64,000 nt of DNA from Saprospiraceae bacterium. GTDB lineage: Bacteria > Bacteroidota > Bacteroidia > Chitinophagales > Saprospiraceae. The notes under the pieces were generated by a model. That model saw only the letters and a program-made list of their open reading frames with translations. It had not been told where the DNA came from and searched no databases. The stretch is taken from positions 1 through 64,000 of the forward strand of contig JAHDHQ010000013.1 in the NCBI GenBank assembly GCA_020631235.1, given 5' to 3'. The first letter of the stretch is position 1, and the number at the start of each line of letters is the position of its first letter. Of the stretch, positions 28,627 to 37,658 are shown in pieces. Both the position numbers and the translations under genes were made by a program.

Positions 28627-31482
28627 TTATTTTACCACGAAGTTGACCATTTTATTAGGCACTACTATGATTTTTACTACTTGTTTGCCGTCAAGCCATC
28701 TGTCTAAATCTGGCAATTCTTTGGCCATTTTTTCAATTTCTTCTTTAGCTAGACCATTAGCAACTTTTAATAGTGATCGCTTTTTACCATTAACGCAAAT
28801 AGGGTAGGTAATGGTGTCCTCCACTAAGTAAGATTCTTGAAATTCTGGATACTCTGAATGATGCACTGAGTGTTCATGTCCTAATTTGCTCCAAAGCTCT
28901 TCGGCTAAGAACGGTGCAAAAGGAGCGATTAGACGCACTAGATCTTTTAAGATGACCTCTGAAGAAGTATTTTGCTTTTTGAGTTCATTGACTAGCATCA
29001 TAAACTGGCTGATGCAAGTATTAAAGGAAAAGGCTTCCAAGTCCTTTCTGATCTTTTTGATGGCAGCATGTAAGGCTTTTAACTCCACTTTGTTAGGGCT
29101 GTCATTAGTCACTCGCCATTCACCATCTGTATAATACAATGACCATAATCTTTTTATAAACTTAGCCACTCCTTCTATTCCTTGTGTATCCCAAGGTTTT
29201 GATTGTTCTATAGGGCCCAGAAACATCTCATACATTCGAAAACAATCAGCTCCATAGCGTTCGACAATAGTATCTGGGTTCACAACATTAAAATATCTTT
29301 TGGACATTTTGCCGACTTCTGATTCTGTATAAAGCATGGAGTCTGTAGCATCTGATTTTGATTTAAAGCTCCCCATGTCGTAAGTGCCTAAACCACACTC
29401 GTAGATAGCGTCTTTGTACTCTGGCCGCCATTGGATAAACGCTTCTATACCTGCTCGATTTATATAAGAGTTGTGACTGCCATAGTCTTCTACAAAATCA
29501 ACATGGATAGGTAGTTTACTAAAATTATCTACTCCTTGTTGTTGAGCTATTTTTGAACATACAAATTTACTTCTGCCGTTTGTCTTTTCTTTGGCTAAAT
29601 AGATGTATTCGATGACTCCTTGAATCATCCCTTGGTTGATTAACTTTTTAAAAGGTTCCTCCACGCGCACTTCTCCAATATCGAACAAAAATTTTGTCCA
29701 AAAACGACTGTACATGAGGTGTCCCACTGCATGCTCTGTTCCGCCGATGTATAGATCTACATCTTGCCAGTAATCCAATGCTTTTTGAGATGCAAAAGAC
29801 TGATTATTCAGCGCATCCATATATCGGAAAAAATACCAACTGGATCCAGCATAACCTGGCATTGTATCTGTTTCTCGAGTACCATCAGGAGTATTTACCC
29901 AATCTGTAACTTTTGCTAGGGGTGATTTGCCTTCCGCAGTCGGTTTAAAATCATCCAATGAAGGTAGTTCTACAGGCAAGTTGTCAAAAGACTCAGCCAC
30001 AGAAACACCATCTTTTATTTTGATAGGAAAGGGTTCGCCCCAATATCTTTGGCGACTAAAATTAGCATCCCTCAGTCTGTAATTGGTATATCTTTTTCCA
30101 ATGCCATGATCGTATAATTGTTTAGCCGATTCTTTGATGGCATCTTTAACTTTCAGTCCGTTTAAAAAATCAGAGTTAATCATCACGCCGACTTTGTCTC
30201 CGATTCCTGCATCAGGATATCCAGATTTATCAACAATCTCCACGATTTCCAAATCAAATTTCTCGGCAAATTTCCGATCCCTTGCATCGTCAGCAGGCAC
30301 AGCCATTATAGCGCCTGTTCCATAATCTTTTAGCACATAATCACTGATGTAAATCGGTATTTTTTTCTGAGTGAAAGGATGCAGAGCATAAGCTCCTGTA
30401 AAGCATCCACTGACTGTTTTTCCTTCAGCCATTCGTTCGATCTCTGATTTTTTACCCGCTTCTGTAACATAAGCAGCAATGGCGGACTTTTGCTCATCGG
30501 TACAGATACTTGCCACTAAATCATGTTCTGGGGCAAGCACCATAAAGCTTACACCAAATATTGTGTCAGGTCTGGTGGTAAAGACCTCAATTTTATCATC
30601 CGAATCAGCGAGTTGGAAAAAAACTTGTGCACCTGTAGATTTTCCTATCCAATTCCGCTGCATGGTTTTCATAGATTCCGACCAATCTAGTTTATTTAAG
30701 CCTTCAAGCAATCGCTCTGCATAAGCGGTAATTCGCAAAGCCCATTGCATCATAGGTCGCTTTTCTACAGGATGTCCTCCTCGTTCGGACAGACCATCTT
30801 TAACTTCATCATTAGCCAGTACAGTACCTAGTGCTTCACACCAATTAACGTAAGCTACCTTTCTGAAAGCTAATCGATAATTCATCAGTATCTCATCCTT
30901 AGCTTTAGCTGTCATCTGACTCCACTCTTCAGCACTAAAATCCGTTTCATTGGCGTGAGAGGCTTTTACACTGGCTGAACCTCCTTCTCCAAACAATTTA
31001 ATCAGTTCACTTATAGGTTTGGCTTTCTTTTCGCCTGTGTCGTAGTAATGTTCGAAAAGTTTGATAAAAATCCATTGTGTCCATTTGTAGTAAGATGGAT
31101 CACAGGTTTTTACTTGTCGATCCCAGTCATAATTAAAACCGATGTTATCCAGTTGGGCTCGATACATCTTGATATTTTTATCGGTCGAGTCTGCTGGATG
31201 CACACCTGTTTGTATAGCATACTGCTCAGCTGGCAAACCAAAGGCATCATAGCCCATGGGGTGCAATACATTGAATCCAGTTTGTCGCTTATATCTGGCG
31301 TAAATATCAGAGGCGATATAACCCAAAGGATGACCCACATGTAATCCTGCACCTGAAGGATAAGGAAACATGTCTAAGACATAAAACTTAGGTTTTGACG
31401 GGTCTATGGACACTTTGTATGTCTCATTATCGGCCCAAAATGCTTTGCACCGTTTCTCTACTTCTTTATGATTAAAATCCAT
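28627..31482 (-). CDS. leuS: Leucyl-tRNA synthetase
   Basis: A 951-residue class I synthetase that charges tRNA-Leu. The HIGH-like motif appears as HVGHPLGY near residue 48, the CP1 editing domain (about 230-430) has the TTRPDTIFG motif, and the KMSKS loop is KMSKRYFN near 690. An anticodon-binding domain and C-terminal domain complete it. The length and an insertion before KMSKS are typical of Bacteroidota LeuRS. It sits between a lipoprotein gene 12 bases upstream and a T9SS protein gene 8 bases downstream. Confidence 0.98.
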   Translation of the reverse strand: MDFNHKEVEKRCKAFWADNETYKVSIDPSKPKFYVLDMFPYPSGAGLHVGHPLGYIASDIYARYKRQTGFNVLHPMGYDAFGLPAEQYAIQTGVHPADSTDKNIKMYRAQLDNIGFNYDWDRQVKTCDPSYYKWTQWIFIKLFEHYYDTGEKKAKPISELIKLFGEGGSASVKASHANETDFSAEEWSQMTAKAKDEILMNYRLAFRKVAYVNWCEALGTVLANDEVKDGLSERGGHPVEKRPMMQWALRITAYAERLLEGLNKLDWSESMKTMQRNWIGKSTGAQVFFQLADSDDKIEVFTTRPDTIFGVSFMVLAPEHDLVASICTDEQKSAIAAYVTEAGKKSEIERMAEGKTVSGCFTGAYALHPFTQKKIPIYISDYVLKDYGTGAIMAVPADDARDRKFAEKFDLEIVEIVDKSGYPDAGIGDKVGVMINSDFLNGLKVKDAIKESAKQLYDHGIGKRYTNYRLRDANFSRQRYWGEPFPIKIKDGVSVAESFDNLPVELPSLDDFKPTAEGKSPLAKVTDWVNTPDGTRETDTMPGYAGSSWYFFRYMDALNNQSFASQKALDYWQDVDLYIGGTEHAVGHLMYSRFWTKFLFDIGEVRVEEPFKKLINQGMIQGVIEYIYLAKEKTNGRSKFVCSKIAQQQGVDNFSKLPIHVDFVEDYGSHNSYINRAGIEAFIQWRPEYKDAIYECGLGTYDMGSFKSKSDATDSMLYTESEVGKMSKRYFNVVNPDTIVERYGADCFRMYEMFLGPIEQSKPWDTQGIEGVAKFIKRLWSLYYTDGEWRVTNDSPNKVELKALHAAIKKIRKDLEAFSFNTCISQFMMLVNELKKQNTSSEVILKDLVRLIAPFAPFLAEELWSKLGHEHSVHHSEYPEFQESYLVEDTITYPICVNGKKRSLLKVANGLAKEEIEKMAKELPDLDRWLDGKQVVKIIVVPNKMVNFVVK

Positions 31483-31494
31483 ACCTTACTACAA

Positions 31495-32151
31495 TTATTT
31501 CAGTGCTTCAATTTTTTCTGTTTCTCTATATCTTACCGTTTTGGGAATTTTGTCTCTAAAACCCCAACTCAACTTCCATTTTCCATCTGGATCCCTAGAC
31601 GTAATATCGTGCGTTTCTGTAAATATTAGTTCATTATTAGCATCAATAGCGGCCATAGACGTTTCATTGCCCATTTCGTCAAATCCAAATCGAAAGCTTT
31701 GATTTACTATAGAGTTTGCATCGAGAATTTCTTTCATTGTTCGATTGCCCAAATCATCATATTCAAAACGTTCGATACGCAGTAATTCGCCGCTTTCTGC
31801 TTCATAGGCTACACTCCTGATTCGGTTGCCTTCCGCATCGTAGAAAAACTCATAATAGCTGAGTTTCGCACCCGAAGGATCGATATAATCAGAAGAAATG
31901 CACTGACCATTAGCATCATAGGCGTAAACCTCGGTGGCTTTTTCAGACCCATCCTTATTAAAAAAACGTCTTTCCACTAAGCGATCATCTTCCGAGTAAT
32001 AGTTAACTTCCTTGTAAATCAATTGGTCTCTATGGTATTTCATATCGCCTCTTCGAACCGTATAAGTTTCGATGATTTCTTTCTTCCAATTTTTATCAGG
32101 TATGCATGAGCAACATACAAAAAACAGTAATATATACAGTAGATTCTTCAA
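31495..32151 (-). CDS. Lipoprotein with YD-like repeats
   Basis: A 218-residue lipoprotein: hydrophobic signal, lipobox CCSC with lipidation near Cys16. The mature part is a series of about seven beta-hairpin repeats resembling RHS/YD or MORN-like units (YAYDANGQCI, FFYDAEGNRI, FEYDDLGNRT, FGFDEMGNET). Function unknown; such repeats form extended beta structures. The signal peptide requires the TTG start at 32151-32149; no ATG is available. The gene is the first of a probable three-gene transcript with leuS. A -7 element on the minus strand lies at 32171-32178. Confidence 0.8.
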   Translation of the reverse strand: MKNLLYILLFFVCCSCIPDKNWKKEIIETYTVRRGDMKYHRDQLIYKEVNYYSEDDRLVERRFFNKDGSEKATEVYAYDANGQCISSDYIDPSGAKLSYYEFFYDAEGNRIRSVAYEAESGELLRIERFEYDDLGNRTMKEILDANSIVNQSFRFGFDEMGNETSMAAIDANNELIFTETHDITSRDPDGKWKLSWGFRDKIPKTVRYRETEKIEALK

Positions 32152-32170
32152 TGTCTCTAGATTAAGTATG

Positions 32171-32178
32171 CAAATATA
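32171..32178 (-). promoter_or_regulatory. -7 element for the lipoprotein-leuS transcript
   Basis: Read on the minus strand this is TATATTTG, an exact TAnnTTTG match, 20 bases ahead of the TTG start. No clear -33 element is visible. A perfect palindrome TCTAAGTACTTAGA (32181-32194) occupies the place of the spacer. Confidence 0.5.
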
Positions 32179-32255
32179 TATCTAAGTACTTAGAAAGGCT
32201 TGATTATACCTCAAGATAATGTCGCAACAAAACTGTTAGGCTCTTGTTTAAAGTG

Positions 32256-32263
32256 TAACTTTG
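32256..32263 (+). promoter_or_regulatory. -7 element for the secreted endonuclease/phosphatase gene
   Basis: TAACTTTG matches TAnnTTTG and lies 25 bases before ATG 32288. It overlaps a TTG codon at 32261 that would otherwise extend the reading frame, which excludes that codon as start. Confidence 0.5.
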
Positions 32264-32287
32264 GAAATTAGTAACAGCAGAAAGATT

Positions 32288-34012
32288 ATGAGGCAGCTCA
32301 GCTATACATTCACTTTTTTGATTTTTTTGTTCAATGTCGTTTTCGTCACAGGACAAACGGGTATTCTTATCGATGATACCTATGAAGATTGGGACGACAT
32401 TGGCACACAAAATGATAATACTGGCGAGGTTAATGGTCTAGACATATTAAAAGCCTCAGTAACTGATTCTGAAGACTATATTTATTTCTATCTGAAGATA
32501 GACCGTGAAATAAAAATATATGATGATCAATACGGTAATGATGAAATAAAACTATACATAGACACCGATAATGATGCGTCGACAGGCAAACCATTTAATG
32601 GGATAGGAGCTGAGATAGAAATTGATTTCGTGGAGCGCGAGTATTTTCATCATTATCCTGCGATTAGCAATTGGTCGCGTTGGTTATCGGATTTGGATTT
32701 TGAAATTGCACCTACCACTACTTCAGATGAATTCGAAATTAGATTGATTAAAAATGCGGAAGCAAATGGCAATCCTATTTTTGTCAGTCCGAAAATGAGC
32801 TATTTATTTTCTTCCAAAACCGGAGATTATGGACCCGATGAAATAGAGGTGTATGAATGGAATAATTATGATTGGACATATACGCCAGTAGACATAAGCA
32901 GTCAGGTAAATAATACCATTAGAGTGATGAGTCATAATACGCTCAATGAAGGTTTAGAACTAAGTGAATTATACCCAAGTTATGAGCGAATTTACAGTAA
33001 GGTAAGACCGGAAGTTGTGATATTTAACGAGTCCGACGTGTCTACAAGTTTAGTCGAAGATTTGATGAATCAATGGGTTCCTAGCGAGAATGCTTGGACT
33101 GCGGTAAAGCGAAATTCGCGCACTGTGATTGCTTCTAGCTTTCCGATTATCGATAGTGAATATGTGAGTTATCGAATTACAGGTGTAAAAATAGATTTGC
33201 CTGATGATGAGTACAATACAGATCTTTTAGTCATCGGTATGCATGCGCCTTGTTGTGAAAATGATGCTGATCGCCAGGTCGAAGCAGATCGTTTTGCTCG
33301 TTATGTATTAGACTTAAAGAGCAATCAAACAGAGATAAATGTAGAAGAAGGGACACCTATTGTTGCGGGAGGAGATTTAAATTTAGTGGGATATAAACAG
33401 CAGCTGACTACTTTTCTGACAGGTGATATACAGTATACAAGCACTTTTGGAGATGGTGGACCCTTGGACTGGGATAACACTTCCTTGGCACAAGTGGTTG
33501 CCTTAGAATCTGACAGACCATTGTACCACACATGGGATGGTTCTAATTCTTCTTGGCCTAATAGTAAATTAGATTATATTCTTTATTCCGATTCTCAAGT
33601 AAAAGCGAAGAAATCCTTTGTCATTAATACGGATGGGATGAGTAATGAACGTTTGAATGTGTATAATTTTCAATACTATGATACAGATGTTATGTCAGAT
33701 CATTACCCCATTGTAGCTGATCTAGAACTACAGTCAAACATTAATGTTGCGACAGTCGAACCAACACGAATCAACATAGAAATGAATATAAATAATCCAT
33801 TCAGTGATTATTTATCGATTGATTTAGAGGGAACAGAAGAGACGCTTAATTTACGTTTACTAAGCCGAGATGGAAAGCTGGTTAAGCAAACAACCATCCC
33901 TTCAGGCACGCAATTCGTGCAAATAGAAACCCACGATTTAGCAAGCGGTGTTTATTGGTTACATCTTCAAACAGTTCAACAATCTATTGCATTGAAACTA
34001 GTTAAAATTTAA
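32288..34012 (+). CDS. Secreted endonuclease/exonuclease/phosphatase-fold protein with T9SS tail
   Basis: A 574-residue protein from ATG 32288, directly ahead of the signal peptide (cleavage near VTGQ). The N-terminal part (about 25-215) is a beta-sandwich that resembles a sugar-binding or cohesin-like domain (DTDNDASTGKPFNGIGAEIEI). The middle (about 216-490) has EEP-superfamily motifs: SHNTLNEG, GGDLNLVG, and the C-terminal catalytic SDHYPIVADL. It ends in a T9SS sorting tail (about 500-574). It probably cleaves extracellular nucleic acid or a phosphodiester. It converges on the cytochrome gene with a shared stop (TTAA, 34009-34012). Confidence 0.87.
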   Translation: MRQLSYTFTFLIFLFNVVFVTGQTGILIDDTYEDWDDIGTQNDNTGEVNGLDILKASVTDSEDYIYFYLKIDREIKIYDDQYGNDEIKLYIDTDNDASTGKPFNGIGAEIEIDFVEREYFHHYPAISNWSRWLSDLDFEIAPTTTSDEFEIRLIKNAEANGNPIFVSPKMSYLFSSKTGDYGPDEIEVYEWNNYDWTYTPVDISSQVNNTIRVMSHNTLNEGLELSELYPSYERIYSKVRPEVVIFNESDVSTSLVEDLMNQWVPSENAWTAVKRNSRTVIASSFPIIDSEYVSYRITGVKIDLPDDEYNTDLLVIGMHAPCCENDADRQVEADRFARYVLDLKSNQTEINVEEGTPIVAGGDLNLVGYKQQLTTFLTGDIQYTSTFGDGGPLDWDNTSLAQVVALESDRPLYHTWDGSNSSWPNSKLDYILYSDSQVKAKKSFVINTDGMSNERLNVYNFQYYDTDVMSDHYPIVADLELQSNINVATVEPTRINIEMNINNPFSDYLSIDLEGTEETLNLRLLSRDGKLVKQTTIPSGTQFVQIETHDLASGVYWLHLQTVQQSIALKLVKI

Positions 34013-34374
34013 AGACAATCTTTGAGGTTTTCTTCGATTTCGTTTATGGTTTGGACTTTGGAATTATTACCCCAAGATGTATTGATGTAGTTTATGATAT
34101 TGGCTATTTCGTAGGCAGTTAAATCTATGTATCCGGGCATGGCTAAAAAACTGGTATCGGGTACTCCTTTTCTGATTAAGCAAGGAAGTAAGTCTTGATT
34201 GTTTTTTATATAAGATGAAGCGGCTAAATTAGGTATGACAGCTTCTAAGCCTGAGCCATCTTCCATATGACATGATTGACATAAATCTTCGTAATAGCGC
34301 TTTCCTTGAACAAAAGTAGTATCATGGCAAGACATTAGTAAACATGTCAATAATATGAGGCAACTACTTTTCAT
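34009..34374 (-). CDS. Small c-type cytochrome lipoprotein
   Basis: A 121-residue periplasmic monohaem cytochrome c. Lipobox LMSC with Cys16, haem motif C-Q-S-C-H at 32-36, and the distal Met ligand at about 79 in FLAMPGY. The C-terminal helix (YEIANIINYINTSWG) is typical for class I cytochromes. It overlaps the SCO gene by 11 bases, so it is the last member of a three-gene set with SCO and a His/Met-rich lipoprotein. It likely donates electrons to a terminal oxidase or participates in copper-site assembly. Confidence 0.9.
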   Translation of the reverse strand: MKSSCLILLTCLLMSCHDTTFVQGKRYYEDLCQSCHMEDGSGLEAVIPNLAASSYIKNNQDLLPCLIRKGVPDTSFLAMPGYIDLTAYEIANIINYINTSWGNNSKVQTINEIEENLKDCL

Positions 34375-34981
34375 ACTCTTTGAGTAGTTGTTTTACTTTG
34401 GGTATAAACTGCTTTACTTCTTCGGCATCAGTACCTTCACAAAAAGCTCTTACATGACCTTCTTTATCAACTAAAATAATTTTTCCACTGTGGTCAAATC
34501 CTCCTGGAGCTTCTGGGTCTTCCAAAGCTACCACAAAATATTCGTCAGCTATATCCAATAATTCATCCTTATCGCCTGTCAAGAAAAACCACCTATCGTG
34601 ATCTACACCCAGATTTGTGGCGTATGATTTTAATTGGGCTGGGGTATCTCTTTTGGGATCTATGGTATGATTAACCAAGATTATTTCTTTTTCATCTTTA
34701 AACTCTTCATATATATTCAGCATGCTTTTCATGACCTTAGGACAAATAGAAGGACAAGAAGTAAAGAAAAAATCGGTAATGTAAATCTGGGAAGAGAGAC
34801 TTTCATTATTGACAAGCATGCTATCCTGATTTATAAAAGAAAAGGGTGGTATTTTATGATACAGTGTATCTCCATTCTCTATAATGACGTTACCAATTTT
34901 TGGTAGTTTAGTTTCTGTGGGTGTTTGACAGGCTTGCAAGTACAGACAAGTAAACAATAAAATGGCTATTTTATTTTTCAT
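34364..34981 (-). CDS. SCO1/SenC-family copper chaperone lipoprotein
   Basis: A 205-residue thioredoxin-fold protein. The lipidated Cys is at 18 (LQAC). Copper ligands are Cys76 and Cys80 in C-P-S-I-C and the distal His in FDHSGKI (about 165). SCO proteins deliver copper to the CuA centre of cytochrome oxidase or act as thiol-disulfide reductases for it. The gene overlaps its neighbours on both sides by 11 bases, which indicates translational coupling with the upstream lipoprotein and the downstream cytochrome c. Confidence 0.95.
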   Translation of the reverse strand: MKNKIAILLFTCLYLQACQTPTETKLPKIGNVIIENGDTLYHKIPPFSFINQDSMLVNNESLSSQIYITDFFFTSCPSICPKVMKSMLNIYEEFKDEKEIILVNHTIDPKRDTPAQLKSYATNLGVDHDRWFFLTGDKDELLDIADEYFVVALEDPEAPGGFDHSGKIILVDKEGHVRAFCEGTDAEEVKQFIPKVKQLLKEYEK

Positions 34982-35396
34982 CGATGATAGATTCTGCTTG
35001 TGTCATAGCATCTTTGATTTGTTTGTTCATAGCTGCAACACTAATTAATTCTTTATTTAGATAACTAATTTTGTCTTTTTCTCCCACGTTTTCAGGCATT
35101 TTGAATTCTGCCATCCAGTCCATCATACGCTCATCGGCTTTGGTAAGATCAGTAACGGCTTGCATAATTTGATCATTGTTTCCTTTTGCAAGCAGTTGTT
35201 TTCTATACCTTCTCATTGTAGACATTTCGGGCATTACTTCATCGTGAATCCTCATGATTTCATTGTATTTTTCCTTGATTACATCACTTTCTAATTGGAC
35301 ATTTTGATCAGCATGTTTTTCGCAATGTTTACTAGAATTAGATTGGCAGGCAAAAAATGAGAAGCTTATAAAAAGAGGGATTATGTATAATTTCAT
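34971..35396 (-). CDS. Helical lipoprotein upstream of SCO
   Basis: A 141-residue lipoprotein with lipobox FFAC (about Cys17), followed by a Ser/Lys-rich linker with CEKHADQN and two long helices rich in Met (IMRIHDEVMPEMSTMRR, ERMMDWMAEFKMPE). Similar proteins in Bacteroidota have been labelled 'viral A-type inclusion protein', a name without functional meaning. The Met, His and Cys content together with the coupling to SCO suggests a metal-binding helper, which is inference. It overlaps the SCO gene by 11 bases. Confidence 0.8.
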   Translation of the reverse strand: MKLYIIPLFISFSFFACQSNSSKHCEKHADQNVQLESDVIKEKYNEIMRIHDEVMPEMSTMRRYRKQLLAKGNNDQIMQAVTDLTKADERMMDWMAEFKMPENVGEKDKISYLNKELISVAAMNKQIKDAMTQAESIIDEK

Positions 35397-35468
35397 CGTG
35401 TATTTTTATGCTTTTGTTAGAACGTTTTTAAAAGAAAGTTGTTTATTTATAAACCACAAATATACAAC

Positions 35469-36812
35469 ATGCGAAAGGTGATTCATTGGTTTAGAAATGA
35501 TTTAAGAGTTCATGATAACGAAGCCCTTACCGATGCCATCCAATTAGCAGATGAAATCATACCGGTTTATATATTTGATGAGCGTATTTTCTCTAATACC
35601 ACGAGGTATGGATTTGCTAAAACAAATAAGTATCGATGTAAATTTGTTATCGAATCTGTCCAAAATTTAAGAGCAAATTTGGAAAAGTTAGGCTTACGCT
35701 TGATTGTTCGAATTGGTAAGCCAGAATCCATATTATTTGATATTGCAAAGGATCTAAAATCAAGTTGGGTTTTTTGCAACAGAGAACGTACGCACGAAGA
35801 AGTATTGGTACAGGATGCATTGGAAGAAAAACTCTGGACCATAGGGCAGGAGCTTAGATATTACCGTGGTAAGATGCTGTATTACACAAGTGATTTACCT
35901 TTTCCGATTACACACTGTCCTGATGTTTTTACCCAGTTTAGAAAGGAAGTAGAGAAGTTTGTCCCTGTGAGAGATCCTTATCCGATTCCAGCGTTTAACC
36001 AGCATAAATTTTATTCGAATATTGAAGAGGGAAGAATGCCTAGTTTATCTGATTTTGGTTGGGAAGATTTTGAGATTACTAAGGGCATGTCTTTCCAAGG
36101 AGGAGAGGATGCTGCTCTAAAGGAGTTAAACTACTATCTGTGGGATACATCATTAATCGAGGATTATTTTAATTCAAGGAATGGTTTGTTAGGTAGAGAT
36201 TTTTCTTCGAAGTTATCACCTTATCTTGCTCAAGGCTGTATATCGCCCAAGCAAGTTTATTTTGAGGTAAAGAAGTATGAAAAAGAGCGGACTGAAAATA
36301 AATCTACTTATTGGATGATATTTGAGTTGTTGTGGCGAGATTTCTTCCGATTTATGGGTAAAAAGCATAAGAACAAAATCTTTTTTAGATCTGGCACTAA
36401 AGATATCCGCAGGGAACCAATTGCAGCTGACTGGAGTAAAATTCAAGGCTGGATGAATGGAGAAACAGGTGTCCCTTTTGTGGATGCTAATATGCGCGAA
36501 CTAAAAACGACTGGGTTTATGTCTAATCGTGGTAGGCAAAATGTTGCTAGTTATTTTGTTAACGAACTTGGACAGGATTGGTTGATTGGAGCCGAATACT
36601 TTGAATCTTTATTGGTGGATTATGATCCTTGCAGTAATTATGGCAACTGGAATTATTTGGCTGGTGTAGGTTCAGATCCTAGAGAATCTCGCAAATTTAA
36701 TATCCATACTCAGGCAAAGAAATATGACCCAGAAGGTTTGTACACTAAATATTGGCTCGATGAAATGCAAGATGTAGATAGCAAGGATTTACTAGCGATG
36801 AACGAAGTGTAA
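35469..36812 (+). CDS. Cryptochrome DASH
   Basis: A 447-residue flavoprotein of the photolyase/cryptochrome family, DASH group, which repairs cyclobutane dimers in single-stranded or looped DNA using FAD and a folate antenna. The N-terminal photolyase domain begins VIHWFRNDLRVHDNEAL. The FAD domain has GRDFSSKLSPYLAQGCISP, ELLWRDFFRFMG and the DASH-type C-terminal GNWNYLAGVGSDPRESRKFNI. The start is ATG 35469, where the Rossmann strand begins; the frame opens at 35439 without homology. After the stop the same frame continues into a T9SS-like remnant. Confidence 0.95.
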   Translation: MRKVIHWFRNDLRVHDNEALTDAIQLADEIIPVYIFDERIFSNTTRYGFAKTNKYRCKFVIESVQNLRANLEKLGLRLIVRIGKPESILFDIAKDLKSSWVFCNRERTHEEVLVQDALEEKLWTIGQELRYYRGKMLYYTSDLPFPITHCPDVFTQFRKEVEKFVPVRDPYPIPAFNQHKFYSNIEEGRMPSLSDFGWEDFEITKGMSFQGGEDAALKELNYYLWDTSLIEDYFNSRNGLLGRDFSSKLSPYLAQGCISPKQVYFEVKKYEKERTENKSTYWMIFELLWRDFFRFMGKKHKNKIFFRSGTKDIRREPIAADWSKIQGWMNGETGVPFVDANMRELKTTGFMSNRGRQNVASYFVNELGQDWLIGAEYFESLLVDYDPCSNYGNWNYLAGVGSDPRESRKFNIHTQAKKYDPEGLYTKYWLDEMQDVDSKDLLAMNEV

Positions 36813-36899
36813 ATAGTTTACGACATTGAACTAAAAAACAAAATTATAGTGTTCGAAAATCCAGCTTCAGATCTTGTCGAGATAATAGCAAAAGATTAG
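36813..36899 (+). pseudogene. Possible relic of a T9SS sorting tail
   Basis: After the cryptochrome stop the same frame reads 28 codons to TAG at 36897-36899. The middle reads KIIVFENPASDLVEI, very like the start of a T9SS C-terminal domain (typical form: hhVYPNPASDxhxI). There is no room for the rest of the domain. This may be what is left of a deleted secreted-protein gene, or chance. Cryptochrome itself is cytoplasmic, so a functional tail makes no sense here. Confidence 0.35.
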
Positions 36900-36957
36900 C
36901 TAAATTCCGATAGAGAAAGCGGGAATCATCGTTCTGGAATATTAAAAAAATCAGCTT

Positions 36958-37629
36958 ATGGAAATACTTTCATTAAGATTACTTACGCATCAACTAGATC
37001 AACAATATGCCTTTTTTAAAAACACCTTAGGGCTTACAGTTTCTAAAGGGGAAAACGCATTCTCGGCAAGGGTAGGAAACACAGAGCTTATTTTTGCTTC
37101 AAGCGAAGAAGCGTACCAATACCATTACTGTTTTCTTATTCCAAGGAATAAGTTGAATGAAGCAAAATTGTGGTTTTCTGAGCGGATGGACTTGGTTCCG
37201 GTCAAACCGAAAGAGTATATAGTTCGTTTCGATGCATGGAATGCTGAGTCCTTTTACTTCTGGGATGGAGGAGGCAATTTAGCCGAGTGTATTGTTCGCC
37301 ATGATTACCCAAATGATGCTTCTTCGGTTTTTGATCAAAATAGTTTGTTGAATGTAAATGAAATAGGTGTATGCACATCGGGGACCTTGGGCTCATTAGA
37401 TACTTTCTTGAAAAACGAGTTAGGCACAAGCTTTTACAAAGGTAATTTAGAACGTTTTGGAACGCATGGTGACGAACAAGGGATTTTCTTGTTGATTAAT
37501 AATTTACTTAAAGAAAACTGGTTTCCAACTGATTTGGGCACCCAAGCTAGCCCTTTTGAAATTACGCTCAGACAATCATCAAGGCTATATTCTTTGCAGT
37601 ATGATGGTACTTCTTTTAGATTTATATGA
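36958..37629 (+). CDS. VOC-superfamily (glyoxalase/dioxygenase-like) protein
   Basis: A 223-residue protein with vicinal-oxygen-chelate repeats. The first begins MEILSLRLLTHQLDQQYAFFKNTLGL and continues to SFYFWDGGGNLAECIVRHD. A second, weaker repeat starts at about 130 (NEIGVCTSGTLGSLDTFLKNELG). Glu and His residues of the usual metal site are partly present (AECIVRH). The reaction is unknown. It lies alone between cryptochrome and the convergent DUF389 gene. Confidence 0.8.
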   Translation: MEILSLRLLTHQLDQQYAFFKNTLGLTVSKGENAFSARVGNTELIFASSEEAYQYHYCFLIPRNKLNEAKLWFSERMDLVPVKPKEYIVRFDAWNAESFYFWDGGGNLAECIVRHDYPNDASSVFDQNSLLNVNEIGVCTSGTLGSLDTFLKNELGTSFYKGNLERFGTHGDEQGIFLLINNLLKENWFPTDLGTQASPFEITLRQSSRLYSLQYDGTSFRFI

Positions 37630-37658
37630 AGGCGCGGCCGAGCATTAAGGCTTTCATT

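Noticed and set aside
36958-37629. A link between cryptochrome and the VOC protein as a light-response unit
   Set aside because: The genes are separated by a 145-base gap with a decayed fragment, and there is no regulatory sign of joint control.
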